Origin: Sisyra terminalis
Taxonomy: Eukaryota > Arthropoda > Insecta > Neuroptera > Sisyridae
Direction of reading: 5' to 3'
NCBI GenBank assembly: GCA_958496175.1
Contig: OY292277.1
Span: forward strand, 1,302,001-1,366,000
Length of the DNA stretch: 64,000 bases
The notes beneath the pieces were generated by a model, which was not told the origin of the DNA, did not search any database, and saw only the letters and a list, made by a program, of their open reading frames with translations. Shown piece after piece: positions 13,075-27,557 of this stretch (the first letter of the stretch is position 1; each line of letters opens with the position of its first letter). The position numbers were made by a program, and so were the translations under genes.

Positions 13075-15308
13075 CACCGCAAAATAACCGCAATGATATC
13101 CGCAAAAATAACCGCAATAATATCCGCAAAAATAACCGCAATAATATCCGCAAAAATAACCGCAATGATATCCGCAAAAATAACCGCAATGATATCCGCT
13201 AAAATAACCGCAAATATTACAGCAAAATAACCGCAATAATATCCGCAAAAATAACCGCAATGATATCCGCAAAAATAACCGCAAATATCACCGCAAAATA
13301 ACCGCAATGATATCCGCAAAAATAACCGCAATGATATCCGCAAAAATAACTGCAATAATATCCGCAAAAATAACCGCAATGATATCCGCAAAAATAACCG
13401 CAATAATATCCGCAAAAATAACCGCAATAATATCCGCAAAAATAACCGCAATGATATCCACAAAAATAACCGCAAATATTCCCGCCAAACAACCGCAATG
13501 ATATCCGCAAAAATAACCACAATAATATCCGCAAAAATAACCGCAAATATTACCGCAAAATAACCGCAGTGATATCCGCAAAAATAACCGCCAATATTAC
13601 CGCAAAATAACCGCTAAAATATCCCCAAAAATAACCGCAAATGTTACCGCAAAATAACCGCAATGATATTCGCAAAAATAACCGCAAATATCACCGAAAA
13701 ATAACCGCAATAATATCCGCAAAATAACCGCAATGGTATCCGCAAAAATAACCACAAATATTACCGCAAAATAACCGCAATGATATCCGCAAAATAACCG
13801 CAAATATTACCGCAAAACAACCGCAATGATATCCGCAAAAGTAACCGCAATAATATCCGCAAAAATAACCGCAAATATATCCGCAACATAACCGCAATAA
13901 TATCCGCAAAAATAACCGCAAATGTTACCGCAAAATAACCGCAATAATATCCGCAAAAATAACCGCAAATATTACGGCAAAATAACCGCAATAATATCCG
14001 CAAAAATAACCGCAAATGTTACCGCAAAATAACCGCAATGATATCCGCAAAAATAACCGCAAATATTACCGCAACATAACCGCAATAATATCCGCAAAAA
14101 TAACCGCAAATGTTACCGCAAAATAACCGCAATTATATCCGCAAAAATAACCGCAATAATATCCGCAAAAATAACCGCAAATATTACCGCAAAATAACCG
14201 CAATGATATCCGTAAAAATAACCGCAATTATATCCGCAAAAATAACCGCAAATATTACCGCAAAATAACCGCAATAATATCCGCAAAAATATCCGCAAAT
14301 ATTCCCGCAAAATAACCGCAATAATATCCGCAAAAATAACCGCAAATATTACCGCAAAATAACCGCAATGATATCCGCAAAAATAACCGCAATAATATCC
14401 GCAAAATTATCCGCAAAAATAACCGCAATGATTTCCGCAAAAATAACCGCAAATATTACCGCAAAATAACCGCAATGATATCCGCCAAAATAACCGCAAT
14501 AATATCCGCAAAAATAACCGCAAATATCACCGCAAAATAACCGCAATAATATCCTCAAAAATAACCGCAAATGTTACCGCAAAATTACCGCAATGATATC
14601 CGCAAAAATAACTGCAATAATATCCGCAAAAATAACCGCAAATGTTACCGCAAAATAACCGAATGATATCCGCAAAAATAACCGCAAATATCACCGCAAA
14701 ATAACCGCAATAATATCCGCAAAAATAACCGCAAATGTTACCGCAAAATAACCGCAATGGTATCCGCAAAAATAACCACAAATATTACCGCAAAATAACC
14801 GCAATAATATCCGCAAAAATAACCGCAAATGTTACCGCAAAATAACCGCAATGGTATCCGCAAAAATAACCACAAATATTACCGCAAAATTACCGCAATA
14901 ATATCCGCAAAAATTACCGCAAATATTACCGCAAAACAACCGCAATGATATCCGCAAAAATAACCGCAATAATATCCGCAAAAATAACCGCAAATATATC
15001 CGCAACATAACCGCAATAATATCCGAAAAATAACCGCAAATATTACCGCAAAATAACCGCAATAATATCCGCAAAAATAACCGCAAATATTACGGCAAAA
15101 TAACCGCAAATATCACCGCAAAATAACCGCAATTATATCCGCAAAAATAACCGCAATAATATCCGCAAAAATAACCGCAAATATTACGGCAAAATAACCG
15201 CAAATATCACCGCAAAATAACCGCAATTAAATCCGCAAAAATAACCGCAATAATATCCGCAAAAATAACTGCAAATATTACGGCAAAATAACCGCAAATA
15301 TCACCGCA

Positions 15309-16674
15309 AAATAACCGCAATTATATCCGCAAAAATAACCGCAATAATATCCGCAAAAATAACTGCAAATATTACCGCAAAATAACCGCAATAATATCCG
15401 CAAAAATAACCGCAAATATTACGGCAAAATAACCGCAAATATCACCGCAAAATAACCGCAATTATATCCGCAAAAATAACTGCAAATATTACCGCAAAAT
15501 AACCGCAATAATATCCGCAAAAATAACCGCAAATATTACGGCAAAATAACCGCAAATATCACCGCAAAATAACCGCAATTATATCCGCAAAAATAACCGC
15601 AATAATATCCGCAAAAATAACCGCAAATATATCCGCAACATAACCGCAATAATATCCGCAAAAATAACCGCAAATGTTACCGCAAAATAACCGCAATGAT
15701 ATCCGCAAAAATAACCGCAAATATTACCGCAAAATATCCGCAATAACATCCGCAAAAATAACCGCAAATATTACCGCAAAATAACCGCAATGATATCCAC
15801 AAAAATAACCACAAATATCACCGCAAAATAACCGCAATAATATCCGCAAAAACAACCGCAAATATTACCGCAAAATAACCGCAATGATTTTCGCAAAAAT
15901 AACCGCAATAATATCCGCAAATATTACAGCCAAATAACCGCAATGATATCCGCAAAAATAACAGCAATAATATCCGCAAAAATAACCGCAAATATTGTTG
16001 CAAAATAACCGCAATTTTATCCGCAAATATAACCGCAAATATCACCGCAATAATATCCGCAAAAACAACCGCAAATGTTACCGCTAAATAACCGCAATGA
16101 TATCCGCAAAAATAACCGCAAATATTACCGCAAAATAACCGCAATGATATCCGCAAAAATAACCGCAAATATTACCGCAAAATAACCGCAATGATATTCG
16201 CAAAAATAACCGCAAATATTACCGCAAAATAACCGCAATAATATCCGCAAAAATAACCGCAAATGTTACCGCAAAATAACCGCAATGATATCCGCAAAAA
16301 TAACCGCAATAATATCAGCAAAAATAACCGCAAATATTACCGCAAAATAACCGCAATGATATCCGCAAAAATAACCGCAAATATTACCGCAAAATAACCG
16401 CAATGATATTCGCAAAAATAACCGCATATATTACCGCAAAATAACCGCAATGATATTCGCAAAAATAACCGCAAATATTACCGCAAAATAACCGCAATAA
16501 TATCCGCAAAAATAACCGCAAATGTTACCGCAAAATAACCGCAATGATATCCGCAAAAATAACCGCAATAATATCTGCAAAAATAACCGCAAATATCACC
16601 GCAAAATAACCGCAATTATATCCGCCAAAATATCCGCAAATATTACCGCAAAATAACCGCAATTGTATCAGCAA
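15309..16674 (+). repeat. SatA 1,366-bp tandem higher-order repeat, copy 1
   Basis: Sequence from about 15,309 recurs at +1,366 bp. Shared rare variants include AACATCCGC near 15,746, TATTGTTGCAAAATAACC near 15,994, GCAATTTTATCC, AAAACAACCGC and GCATATATTACC. 1,366 equals 32 x 24 + 26 x 23. It is nested inside block X. Confidence 0.85.
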
Positions 16675-17726
16675 AAATAACCGCAATTATATCCGCAAAA
16701 ATAACCGCTATAATATCCGCAAAAATAACTGCAAATATTACCGCAAAATAACCGCAATAATATCCGCAAAAATAACCGCAAATATTACGGCAAAATAACC
16801 GCAAATATCACCGCAAAATAACCGCAATTATATCCGCAAAAATAACTGCAAATATTACCGCAAAATAACCGCAATAATATCCGCAAAAATAACCGCAAAT
16901 ATTACGGCAAAATAACCGCAAATATCACCGCAAAATAACCGCAATTATATCCGCAAAAATAACCGCAATAATATCCGCAAAAATAACCGCAAATATATCC
17001 GCAACATAACCGCAATAATATCCGCAAAAATAACCGCAAATGTTACCGCAAAATAACCGCAATGATATCCGCAAAAATAACCGCAAATATTACCGCAAAA
17101 TATCCGCAATAACATCCGCAAAAATAACCGCAAATATTACCGCAAAATAACCGCAATGATATCCGCAAAAATAACCACAAATATCACCGCAAAATAACCG
17201 CAATAATATCCGCAAAAACAACCGCAAATATTACCGCAAAATAACCGCAATGATTTCCGCAAAAATAACCGCAATAATATCCGCAAATATTACAGCCAAA
17301 TAACCGCAATGATATCCGCAAAAATAACAGCAATAATATCCGCAAAAATAACCGCAAATATTGTTGCAAAATAACCGCAATTTTATCCGCAAATATAACC
17401 GCAAATATCACCGCAATAATATCCGCAAAAACAACCGCAAATGTTACCGCTAAATAACCGCAATGATATCCGCAAAAATAACCGCAAATATTACCGCAAA
17501 ATAACCGCAATGATATCCGCAAAAATAACCGCAAATATTACCGCAAAATAACCGCAATGATATTCGCAAAAATAACCGCAAATATTACCGCAAAATAACC
17601 GCAAATATTACCGCAAAATAACCGCAATAATATCCGCAAAAATAACCGCAAATGTTACCGCAAAATAACCGCAATGATATCCGCAAAAATAACCGCAATA
17701 ATATCAGCAAAAATAACCGCAAATAT
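16675..17726 (+). repeat. SatA 1,366-bp higher-order repeat, copy 2 (truncated)
   Basis: Tandem copy of the preceding repeat, with one extra 23-bp unit near 17,590. It stops after about 1,050 bp, where the sequence switches into the start of block X copy 2. The switch lies inside phrases common to both, so the exact point cannot be fixed. Confidence 0.8.
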
Positions 17727-19237
17727 TACCGCAAAATAACCGCAATGATATCCGCAAAAATAACCGCAATAATATCCGCAAAAATAACCGCAATAATATC
17801 CGCAAAAATAACCGCAATGATATCCGCAAAAATAACCGCAATGATATCCGCTAAAATAACCGCAAATATTACAGCAAAATAACCGCAATAATATCCGCAA
17901 AAATAACCGCAATGATATCCGCAAAAATAACCGCAAATATCACCGCAAAATAACCGCAATGATATCCGCAAAAATAACCGCAATGATATCCGCAAAAATA
18001 ACTGCAATAATATCCGCAAAAATAACCGCAATGATATCCGCAAAAATAACCGCAATAATATCCGCAAAAATAACCGCAATAATATCCGCAAAAATAACCG
18101 CAATGATATCCACAAAAATAACCGCAAATATTCCCGCCAAACAACCGCAATGATATCCGCAAAAATAACCACAATAATATCCGCAAAAATAACCGCAAAT
18201 ATTACCGCAAAATAACCGCAGTGATATCCGCAAAAATAACCGCCAATATTACCGCAAAATAACCGCTAAAATATCCCCAAAAATAACCGCAAATGTTACC
18301 GCAAAATAACCGCAATGATATTCGCAAAAATAACCGCAAATATCACCGAAAAATAACCGCAATAATATCCGCAAAATAACCGCAATGGTATCCGCAAAAA
18401 TAACCACAAATATTACCGCAAAATAACCGCAATGATATCCGCAAAATAACCGCAAATATTACCGCAAAACAACCGCAATGATATCCGCAAAAGTAACCGC
18501 AATAATATCCGCAAAAATAACCGCAAATATATCCGCAACATAACCACAATAATATCCGCAAAAATAACCGCAAATGTTACCGCAAAATAACCGCAATAAT
18601 ATCCGCAAAAATAACCGCAAATATTACGGCAAAATAACCGCAATAATATCCGCAAAAATAACCGCAAATGTTACCGCAAAATAACCGCAATGATATCCGC
18701 AAAAATAACCGCAAATATTACCGCAAAATAACCGCAATGATATCCGTAAAAATAACCGCAATTATATCCGCAAAAATAACCGCAAATATTACCGCAAAAT
18801 AACCGCAATAATATCCGCAAAAATATCCGCAAATATTCCCGCAAAATAACCGCAATAATATCCGCAAAAATAACCGCAAATATTACCGCAAAATAACCGC
18901 AATGATATCCGCAAAAATAACCGCAATAATATCCGCAAAATTATCCGCAAAAATAACCGCAATGATTTCCGCAAAAATAACCGCAAATATTACCGCAAAA
19001 TAACCGCAATGATATCCGCCAAAATAACCGCAATAATATCCGCAAAAATAACCGCAAATATCACCGCAAAATAACCGCAATAATATCCTCAAAAATAACC
19101 GCAAATGTTACCGCAAAATTACCGCAATGATATCCGCAAAAATAACCGCAATAATATCCGCAAAAATAACCGCAAATGTTACCGCAAAATAACCGAATGA
19201 TATCCGAAAAAATAACCGCAAATATCACCGCAAAATA

Positions 19238-20551
19238 ACCGCAATAATATCCGCAAAAATAACCGCAAATGTTACCGCAAAATAACCGCAATGGTATCCG
19301 CAAAAATAACCACAAATATTACCGCAAAATAACCGCAATAATATCCGCAAAAATAACCGCAAATGTTACCGCAAAATAACCGCAATGGTATCCGCAAAAA
19401 TAACCACAAATATTACCGCAAAATTACCGCAATAATATCCGCAAAAATTACCGCAAATATTACCGCAAAACAACCGCAATGATATCCGCAAAAATAACCG
19501 CAATAATATCCGCAAAAATAACCGCAAATATATCCGCAACATAACCGCAATAATATCCGAAAAATAACCGCAAATATTACCGCAAAATAACCGCAATAAT
19601 ATCCGCAAAAATAACCGCAAATATTACGGCAAAATAACCGCAAATATCACCGCAAAATAACCGCAATTATATCCGCAAAAATAACCGCAATAATATCCGC
19701 AAAAATAACCGCAAATATTACGGCAAAATAACCGCAAATATCACCGCAAAATAACCGCAATTAAATCCGCAAAAATAACCGCAATAATATCCGCAAAAAT
19801 AACTGCAAATATTACGGCAAAATAACCGCAAATATCACCGCAAAATAACCGCAATTATATCCGCAAAAATAACTGCAAATATTACCGCAAAATAACCGCA
19901 ATAATATCCGCAAAAATAACCGCAAATGTTACCGCAAAATAACCGCAATGGTATCCGCAAAAATAACCACAAATATTACCGCAAAATAACCGCAATAATA
20001 TCCGCAAAAATAACCGCAAATGTTACCGCAAAATAACCGCAATGGTATCCGCAAAAATAACCACAAATATTACCGCAAAATTACCGCAATAATATCCGCA
20101 AAAATTACCGCAAATATTACCGCAAAACAACCGCAATGATATCCGCAAAAATAACCGCAATAATATCCGCAAAAATAACCGCAAATATATCCGCAACATA
20201 ACCGCAATAATATCCGAAAAATAACCGCAAATATTACCGCAAAATAACCGCAATAATATCCGCAAAAATAACCGCAAATATTACGGCAAAATAACCGCAA
20301 ATATCACCGCAAAATAACCGCAATTATATCCGCAAAAATAACCGCAATAATATCCGCAAAAATAACCGCAAATATTACGGCAAAATAACCGCAAATATCA
20401 CCGCAAAATAACCGCAATTAAATCCGCAAAAATAACCGCAATAATATCCGCAAAAATAACTGCAAATATTACGGCAAAATAACCGCAAATATCACCGCAA
20501 AATAACCGCAATTATATCCGCAAAAATAACCGCAATAATATCCGCAAAAAT
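19238..20551 (+). repeat. SatA 657-bp tandem duplication inside block X copy 2
   Basis: Two adjacent copies at an offset of 657 bp (about 19,238-19,894 and 19,895-20,551). Both show the sequence of variants CCGCAATGGTATCC, AACCACAAATATTACC, CAAAATTACCGC, AAACAACCGC and ATATATCCGCAACATAACC. The first copy of block X has this stretch once, at about 14,705-15,340. 657 equals 13 x 24 + 15 x 23. Confidence 0.75.
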
Positions 20552-21865
20552 AACTGCAAATATTACCGCAAAATAACCGCAATAATATCCGCAAAAATAA
20601 CCGCAAATATTACGGCAAAATAACCGCAAATATCACCGCAAAATAACCGCAATTATATCCGCAAAAATAACTGCAAATATTACCGCAAAATAACCGCAAT
20701 AATATCCGCAAAAATAACCGCAAATATTACGGCAAAATAACCGCAAATATCACCGCAAAATAACCGCAATTATATCCGCAAAAATAACCGCAATAATATC
20801 CGCAAAAATAACCGCAAATATATCCGCAACATAACCGCAATAATATCCGCAAAAATAACCGCAAATGTTACCGCAAAATAACCGCAATGATATCCGCAAA
20901 AATAACCGCAAATATTACCGCAAAATATCCGCAATAACATCCGCAAAAATAACCGCAAATATTACCGCAAAATAACCGCAATGATATCCGCAAAAATAAC
21001 CACAAATATCACCGCAAAATAACCGCAATAATATCCGCAAAAACAACCGCAAATATTACCGCAAAATAACCGCAATGATTTCCGCAAAAATAACCGCAAT
21101 AATATCCGCAAATATTACAGCCAAATAACCGCAATGATATCCGCAAAAATAACAGCAATAATATCCGCAAAAATAACCGCAAATATTGTTGCAAAATAAC
21201 CGCAATTTTATCCGCAAATATAACCGCAAATATCACCGCAATAATATCCGCAAAAACAACCGCAAATGTTACCGCTAAATAACCGCAATGATATCCGCAA
21301 AAATAACCGCAAATATTACCGCAAAATAACCGCAATGATATCCGCAAAAATAACCGCAAATATTACCGCAAAATAACCGCAATGATATTCGCAAAAATAA
21401 CCGCAAATATTACCGCAAAATAACCGCAATAATATCCGCAAAAATAACCGCAAATGTTACCGCAAAATAACCGCAATGATATCCGCAAAAATAACCGCAA
21501 TAATATCAGCAAAAATAACCGCAAATATTACCGCAAAATAACCGCAATGATATCCGCAAAAATAACCGCAAATATTACCGCAAAATAACCGCAATGATAT
21601 TCGCAAAAATAACCGCATATATTACCGCAAAATAACCGCAATGATATTCGCAAAAATAACCGCAAATATTACCGCAAAATAACCGCAATAATATCCGCAA
21701 AAATAACCGCAAATGTTACCGCAAAATAACCGCAATGATATCCGCAAAAATAACCGCAATAATATCTGCAAAAATAACCGCAAATATCACCGCAAAATAA
21801 CCGCAATTATATCCGCCAAAATATCCGCAAATATTACCGCAAAATAACCGCAATTGTATCAGCAA
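20500..21865 (+). repeat. SatA 1,366-bp higher-order repeat, copy 3
   Basis: Matches 15,309-16,674 at +5,191 bp and the next block at +1,366 bp. It has the same rare variants, including TATTGTTGCAAAATAACC near 21,185 and GCATATATTACC near 21,614. Confidence 0.8.
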
Positions 21866-23231
21866 AAATAACCGCAATTATATCCGCAAAAATAACCGCT
21901 ATAATATCCGCAAAAATAACTGCAAATATTACCGCAAAATAACCGCAATAATATCCGCAAAAATAACCGCAAATATTACGGCAAAATAACCGCAAATATC
22001 ACCGCAAAATAACCGCAATTATATCCGCAAAAATAACTGCAAATATTACCGCAAAATAACCGCAATAATATCCGCAAAAATAACCGCAAATATTACGGCA
22101 AAATAACCGCAAATATCACCGCAAAATAACCGCAATTATATCCGCAAAAATAACCGCAATAATATCCGCAAAAATAACCGCAAATATATCCGCAACATAA
22201 CCGCAATAATATCCGCAAAAATAACCGCAAATGTTACCGCAAAATAACCGCAATGATATCCGCAAAAATAACCGCAAATATTACCGCAAAATATCCGCAA
22301 TAACATCCGCAAAAATAACCGCAAATATTACCGCAAAATAACCGCAATGATATCCGCAAAAATAACCACAAATATCACCGCAAAATAACCGCAATAATAT
22401 CCGCAAAAACAACCGCAAATATTACCGCAAAATAACCGCAATGATTTCCGCAAAAATAACCGCAATAATATCCGCAAATATTACAGCCAAATAACCGCAA
22501 TGATATCCGCAAAAATAACAGCAATAATATCCGCAAAAATAACCGCAAATATTGTTGCAAAATAACCGCAATTTTATCCGCAAATATAACCGCAAATATC
22601 ACCGCAATAATATCCGCAAAAACAACCGCAAATGTTACCGCTAAATAACCGCAATGATATCCGCAAAAATAACCGCAAATATTACCGCAAAATAACCGCA
22701 ATGATATCCGCAAAAATAACCGCAAATATTACCGCAAAATAACCGCAATGATATTCGCAAAAATAACCGCAAATATTACCGCAAAATAACCGCAATAATA
22801 TCCGCAAAAATAACCGCAAATGTTACCGCAAAATAACCGCAATGATATCCGCAAAAATAACCGCAATAATATCAGCAAAAATAACCGCAAATATTACCGC
22901 AAAATAACCGCAATGATATCCGCAAAAATAACCGCAAATATTACCGCAAAATAACCGCAATGATATTCGCAAAAATAACCGCATATATTACCGCAAAATA
23001 ACCGCAATGATATTCGCAAAAATAACCGCAAATATTACCGCAAAATAACCGCAATAATATCCGCAAAAATAACCGCAAATGTTACCGCAAAATAACCGCA
23101 ATGATATCCGCAAAAATAACCGCAATAATATCTGCAAAAATAACCGCAAATATCACCGCAAAATAACCGCAATTATATCCGCCAAAATATCCGCAAATAT
23201 TACCGCAAAATAACCGCAATTGTATCAGCAA
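21866..23231 (+). repeat. SatA 1,366-bp higher-order repeat, copy 4 (full length)
   Basis: Tandem copy of the preceding block. Unlike copy 2 it runs full length, ending at the variant GCAATTGTATCAGC near 23,219, which lies 1,366 bp after its counterpart near 21,853. The array then moves into a different higher-order family. Confidence 0.8.
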
Positions 23232-24170
23232 AAATAACCGCAAATATTACCGCAAAATAACCGCAATGATATCCGCAAAAATAACCGCAAATATTACCGC
23301 AATATAACCGCAATGATATTCGCAAAAATAACCGCAAATATTACCGCAAAATAACCGCAATAATATCCGCAAAAATAACCGCAAATGATACCGCAAAATA
23401 ACCGCAATGATATCCGCAATAATAACCGCAATAATATCAGCAAAAATAACCGCAAATATCACCGCAAAATAACCGCAATAATATCCGCAAAATTATCCGC
23501 AAATATTACCGCAAAATAACCGCAATGATATCAGCAAAAATAACCGTAAATATTACCGAAAAATAACCGCAATGATATCCGCAAAAATAACCGCAATAAT
23601 ATCCGCAAAAATAACCGCAAATATCACCGCAAAATAACCGCAATAATATCCGCAAAAATATCCGCAAAAATAACCGCAATGATATCCGCAAAAATAACCG
23701 CAAATATTACCGCAAAATAACCGCAATGATATCCGCAAAAATAACCGCAATAATATCCGCAAAAATAACCGCAAATATCACCGCAAAATAACCGCAATAA
23801 TATCCGCAAAAATAACCGCAAATGTTGCCGCAAAATAATCGCAATGATATCCGCAAAAATAACCCAAAATATCACCGCAAAATAACCGCAATAATATCCG
23901 CAAAAATAACCGCAAATGTTACCGCAAAATAACCGCAATGATATCCGCAAAAATAACCGCAAATATTACCGCAAAATAACCGCAATGATATCCGCAAAAA
24001 TAACCGCAATAATATCCGCAAAAATAACCGCAAATATCACCGCAAAATAACCACAATAATATCCGCAAAAATAACCGCAAATATAACCGCAAAATAACCG
24101 CAATTGTATCAGCAAAAATAACCGCAAATATTACCGCAAAATAACCGCAATGATATCCGCAAAAATAACC
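23232..24170 (+). repeat. SatA A2 leader segment, paralogous to 33,396-34,334
   Basis: This segment matches sequence 10,164 bp downstream. Shared variants include CGCAAAATTATCCGC or its relatives, AATAACCGTAAATATTACC, AATAACCCAAAATATCACC and AATGTTGCCGC. It therefore belongs to the same higher-order family as the blocks that follow, and precedes the first recognisable full copy. Confidence 0.7.
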
Positions 24171-27100
24171 GCAAATAATGCCGCAAAATAACCGCAATGA
24201 TATTCGCAAAAATAACCGCAAATATCACCGCAAAATAACCGCAATAATATCCGCAAAAATAACCGCAAATGATACCGCAAAATAACCGCAATGATATCCG
24301 CAAAAATAACCGCAATAATATCAGCAAAAATAACCGCAAATATCACCGCAAAATAACCGCAATAATATCCGCAAAAATATCCGCAAATATTACCGCAAAA
24401 TAACCGCAATGATATCAGCAAAAATAACCGCAAATATTACCGCAAAATAACCGCAATGATATCCGCAAAAATAACCGCAATAATATCCGCAAAAATAACC
24501 GCAAATATCACCGCAAAATAACCGCAATAATATCCGCAAAAATAACCGCAAATATTACCGCAAAATAACCGCAATAATATCCGCAAAAATATCCGCAAAT
24601 ATTACCGCAAAATAACCGCAATGATATCCGCAAAAATAACCGCAATAAAATCCGCAAAAATAACCGCAAATGTTACCGCAAAATACCCGCAATGATATCC
24701 GCAAAAATAACAGCAAATATTACCGCAAAATAACCGCAATGATATCAGCAAAAATAACCGCAAATATTACCGCAAAATAACCGCAATGATATCCGCAAAA
24801 ATAACCGCAATAATATCCGCAAAAATAACCGCAAATATCACCGCAAAATAACCGCAATAATATCCGCAAAAATAACCGCAAATATTACCGCAAAATAACC
24901 GCAATAATATCCGCAAAAATATCCGCAAATATTACCGCAAAATAACCGCAATGATATCCGCAAAAATAACCGCAATAAAATCCGCAAAAATAACCGCAAA
25001 TGTTACCGCAAAATACCCGCAATGATATCCGCAAAAATAACCGCAAATATTCCCGCCAAACAACTGCAATGATATCCGCAAAAATAACCGCAATAATATC
25101 CGCAAAAATAACCGCAAATATATCCGCAACATAACCGCAATAATATCCGCAAAAATAACCGTATGTTACCGCAAAATAACCGCAATAATATCCGCAAAAA
25201 TAACCGCTAATATTACGGCAAAATAACCGCAAATATCACCGCAAAATAACCGCAATTATATCCGTAAAAATAACCGCAATAATATCCGCAAAAATAACCG
25301 CAAATATTACCGCAAAATAACCGCAATGATATCCGTAAAAATAACCGCAATAATATCCGCAAAAATAACCGCAAATATTACCGCAAAATAACCGCAATGA
25401 TATCCGCAAAAATAACCGCAAATATTACCGCAAAACAACCGCAATGATATCCGCAAAAATAACCGCAATAATATCCGCAAAAATAACCGCAAATATATCC
25501 GCAACATAACCGCAATAATATCCGCAAAAATAACCGCAAATGTTACCGCAAAATAACCGCAATAATATACGCAAAAATAACCGCAAATATTACGGCAAAA
25601 TAACCGCAAATATCACCGCAAAATAACCGCAATTATATCCGCAAAAATAACCGCAATAATATCCGCAAAAATAACCGCAAATATTACCGCTAAATAACCG
25701 CAATTATATCCGCAAAAATAACCGCAATAATATCCGCAAAAATAACCGCAAATATTACCGCTAAATAACCGCAATAATATCCGCAAAAATAACCGCAAAT
25801 ATTACCGCTAAATAACCGCAATAATATCCGCAAAAATAACCGCAAATATTACCGCTAAATAACCGCAATAATATCCGCAAAAATAACCGCAAATATATCC
25901 ACAACATAACCGCAATAATATCCGCAAAAATAACCGCAAATGTTACCGCAAAATAACCGCAATAATATCCGCAAAAATAACCGCAAATATTACGGCAAAA
26001 TAACCGCAAATATCACCGCAAAATAACCGCAATTATATCCGCAAAAATATCCGCAAATATTACCGCAAAATAACCGCAATGATATCAGCAAAAATAACCG
26101 CAAATATTACCGCAAAATAACCGCAATGATATCCGCAAAAATAACCGCAATAATATCCGCAAAAATAACCGCAAATATCACCGCAAAATAACCGCAATAA
26201 TATCCGCAAAAATAACCGCAAATATTACCGCAAAATAACCGCAATAATATCCGCAAAAATATCCGCAAATATTACCGCAAAATAACCGCAATGATATCCG
26301 CAAAAATAACCGCAATAAAATCCGCAAAAATAACCGCAAATGTTACCGCAAAATACCCGCAATGATATCCGCAAAAATAACCGCAAATATTCCCGCCAAA
26401 CAACTGCAATGATATCCGCAAAAATAACCGCAATAATATCCGCAAAAATAACCGCAAATATATCCGCAACATAACCGCAATAATATCCGCAAAAATAACC
26501 GTATGTTACCGCAAAATAACCGCAATAATATCCGCAAAAATAACCGCTAATATTACGGCAAAATAACCGCAAATATCACCGCAAAATAACCGCAATTATA
26601 TCCGTAAAAATAACCGCAATAATATCCGCAAAAATAACCGCAAATATTACCGCAAAATAACCGCAATGATATCCGTAAAAATAACCGCAATAATATCCGC
26701 AAAAATAACCGCAAATATTACCGCAAAATAACCGCAATGATATCCGCAAAAATAACCGCAAATATTACCGCAAAACAACCGCAATGATATCCGCAAAAAT
26801 AACCGCAATAATATCCGCAAAAATAACCGCAAATATATCCGCAACATAACCGCAATAATATCCGCAAAAATAACCGCAAATGTTACCGCAAAATAACCGC
26901 AATAATATACGCAAAAATAACCGCAAATATTACGGCAAAATAACCGCAAATATCACCGCAAAATAACCGCAATTATATCCGCAAAAATAACCGCAATAAT
27001 ATCCGCAAAAATAACCGCAAATATTACCGCTAAATAACCCCAATGATATCCGCAAAAATAACCGCAAATATTACCGCAAAATAACCGCAATGATATCCGC

Positions 27101-27557
27101 AAAAATAACCGCAAATATATTCGCAACATAACCGCAATAATATCCGCAAAAATAACCGCAAATGTTACCGCAAAATAACCGCAATAATATCCGCAAAAAT
27201 AACCGCAAATATTACGACAAAATTACCGCAAATATCACCGCAAAATAACCGCAATTATATCCGCAAAAATAACCGCAATAATATCCGCAAAAAAAACCGC
27301 AAATATTACCGCTAAATAACCGCAATGATATCCGCAAAAATAACAGCAATAATATCCGCAAAAATAACCGCAAATATTACGGCAAAATAACCGCAAATAT
27401 CACCGCAAAATAACCGCAATTATATCCGCAAAAATAACCGCAATAATATCCGCAAAAATAACCGCAAATATAACCGCAAAATAACCGCAATTGTATCAGC
27501 AAAAATAACCGCAAATATTACCGCAAAATAACCGCAATGATATCCGCAAAAATAACC
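24171..27557 (+). repeat. SatA 3.3-kb higher-order repeat, copy 1 (3,387 bp)
   Basis: Opens with the marker CCGCAAATAATGCCGC. Inside are TATTCCCGCCAAACAACTGC at about 25,049 and 26,389 and the clipped module AATAACCGTATGTTACC at about 25,157 and 26,497. The pair occurs twice because this copy has an internal duplication of 1,340 bp. The next opening marker is 3,387 bp downstream. Runs of TATTACCGCTAAATAACC (about 25,680-25,860) form a local subrepeat. Confidence 0.8.

Larger units (their letters stand above)
13075..17726 (+). repeat. SatA large block X, copy 1 (4,652 bp), containing the A1/A2 transition
   Basis: This block recurs from 17,727 at an offset of 4,652 bp. Its first 380 bp or so is A1-like. 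From about 13,455 it becomes A2, marked by TATTCCCGCCAAACAACC, CGCCAATATTACC, TATCCCCAAAAATAACC, ATGGTATCC and CCGCAACATAA. The left limit was placed by aligning by eye: 13,075 onward matches 17,727 onward, while the upstream bases diverge. A 118-bp stretch near 14,072-14,190 is absent from the second copy. Confidence 0.85.
17727..22917 (+). repeat. SatA large block X, copy 2 (about 5,191 bp)
   Basis: Copy of 13,075-17,726. The offset is 4,652 bp to about 18,720, then 4,534 bp after loss of 118 bp, then 5,191 bp after an internal 657-bp tandem duplication. The head (17,727 to about 18,107) is A1-like sequence stranded within A2, which shows that the duplicated segment carried the A1/A2 boundary with it. 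Point differences are sparse, for example ACATAACCACAATAATATCC near 18,538 against ACATAACCGCAATAATATCC in copy 1. Confidence 0.85.

Noticed and set aside
13307..13501. Plus-strand frame of ISAKITAM repeats (also at 17,652-17,882 and 17,959-18,153)
   Set aside because: It arises wherever several 24-bp words follow each other without a 23-bp word. There is no start context, no unique sequence and no sign of a real protein.
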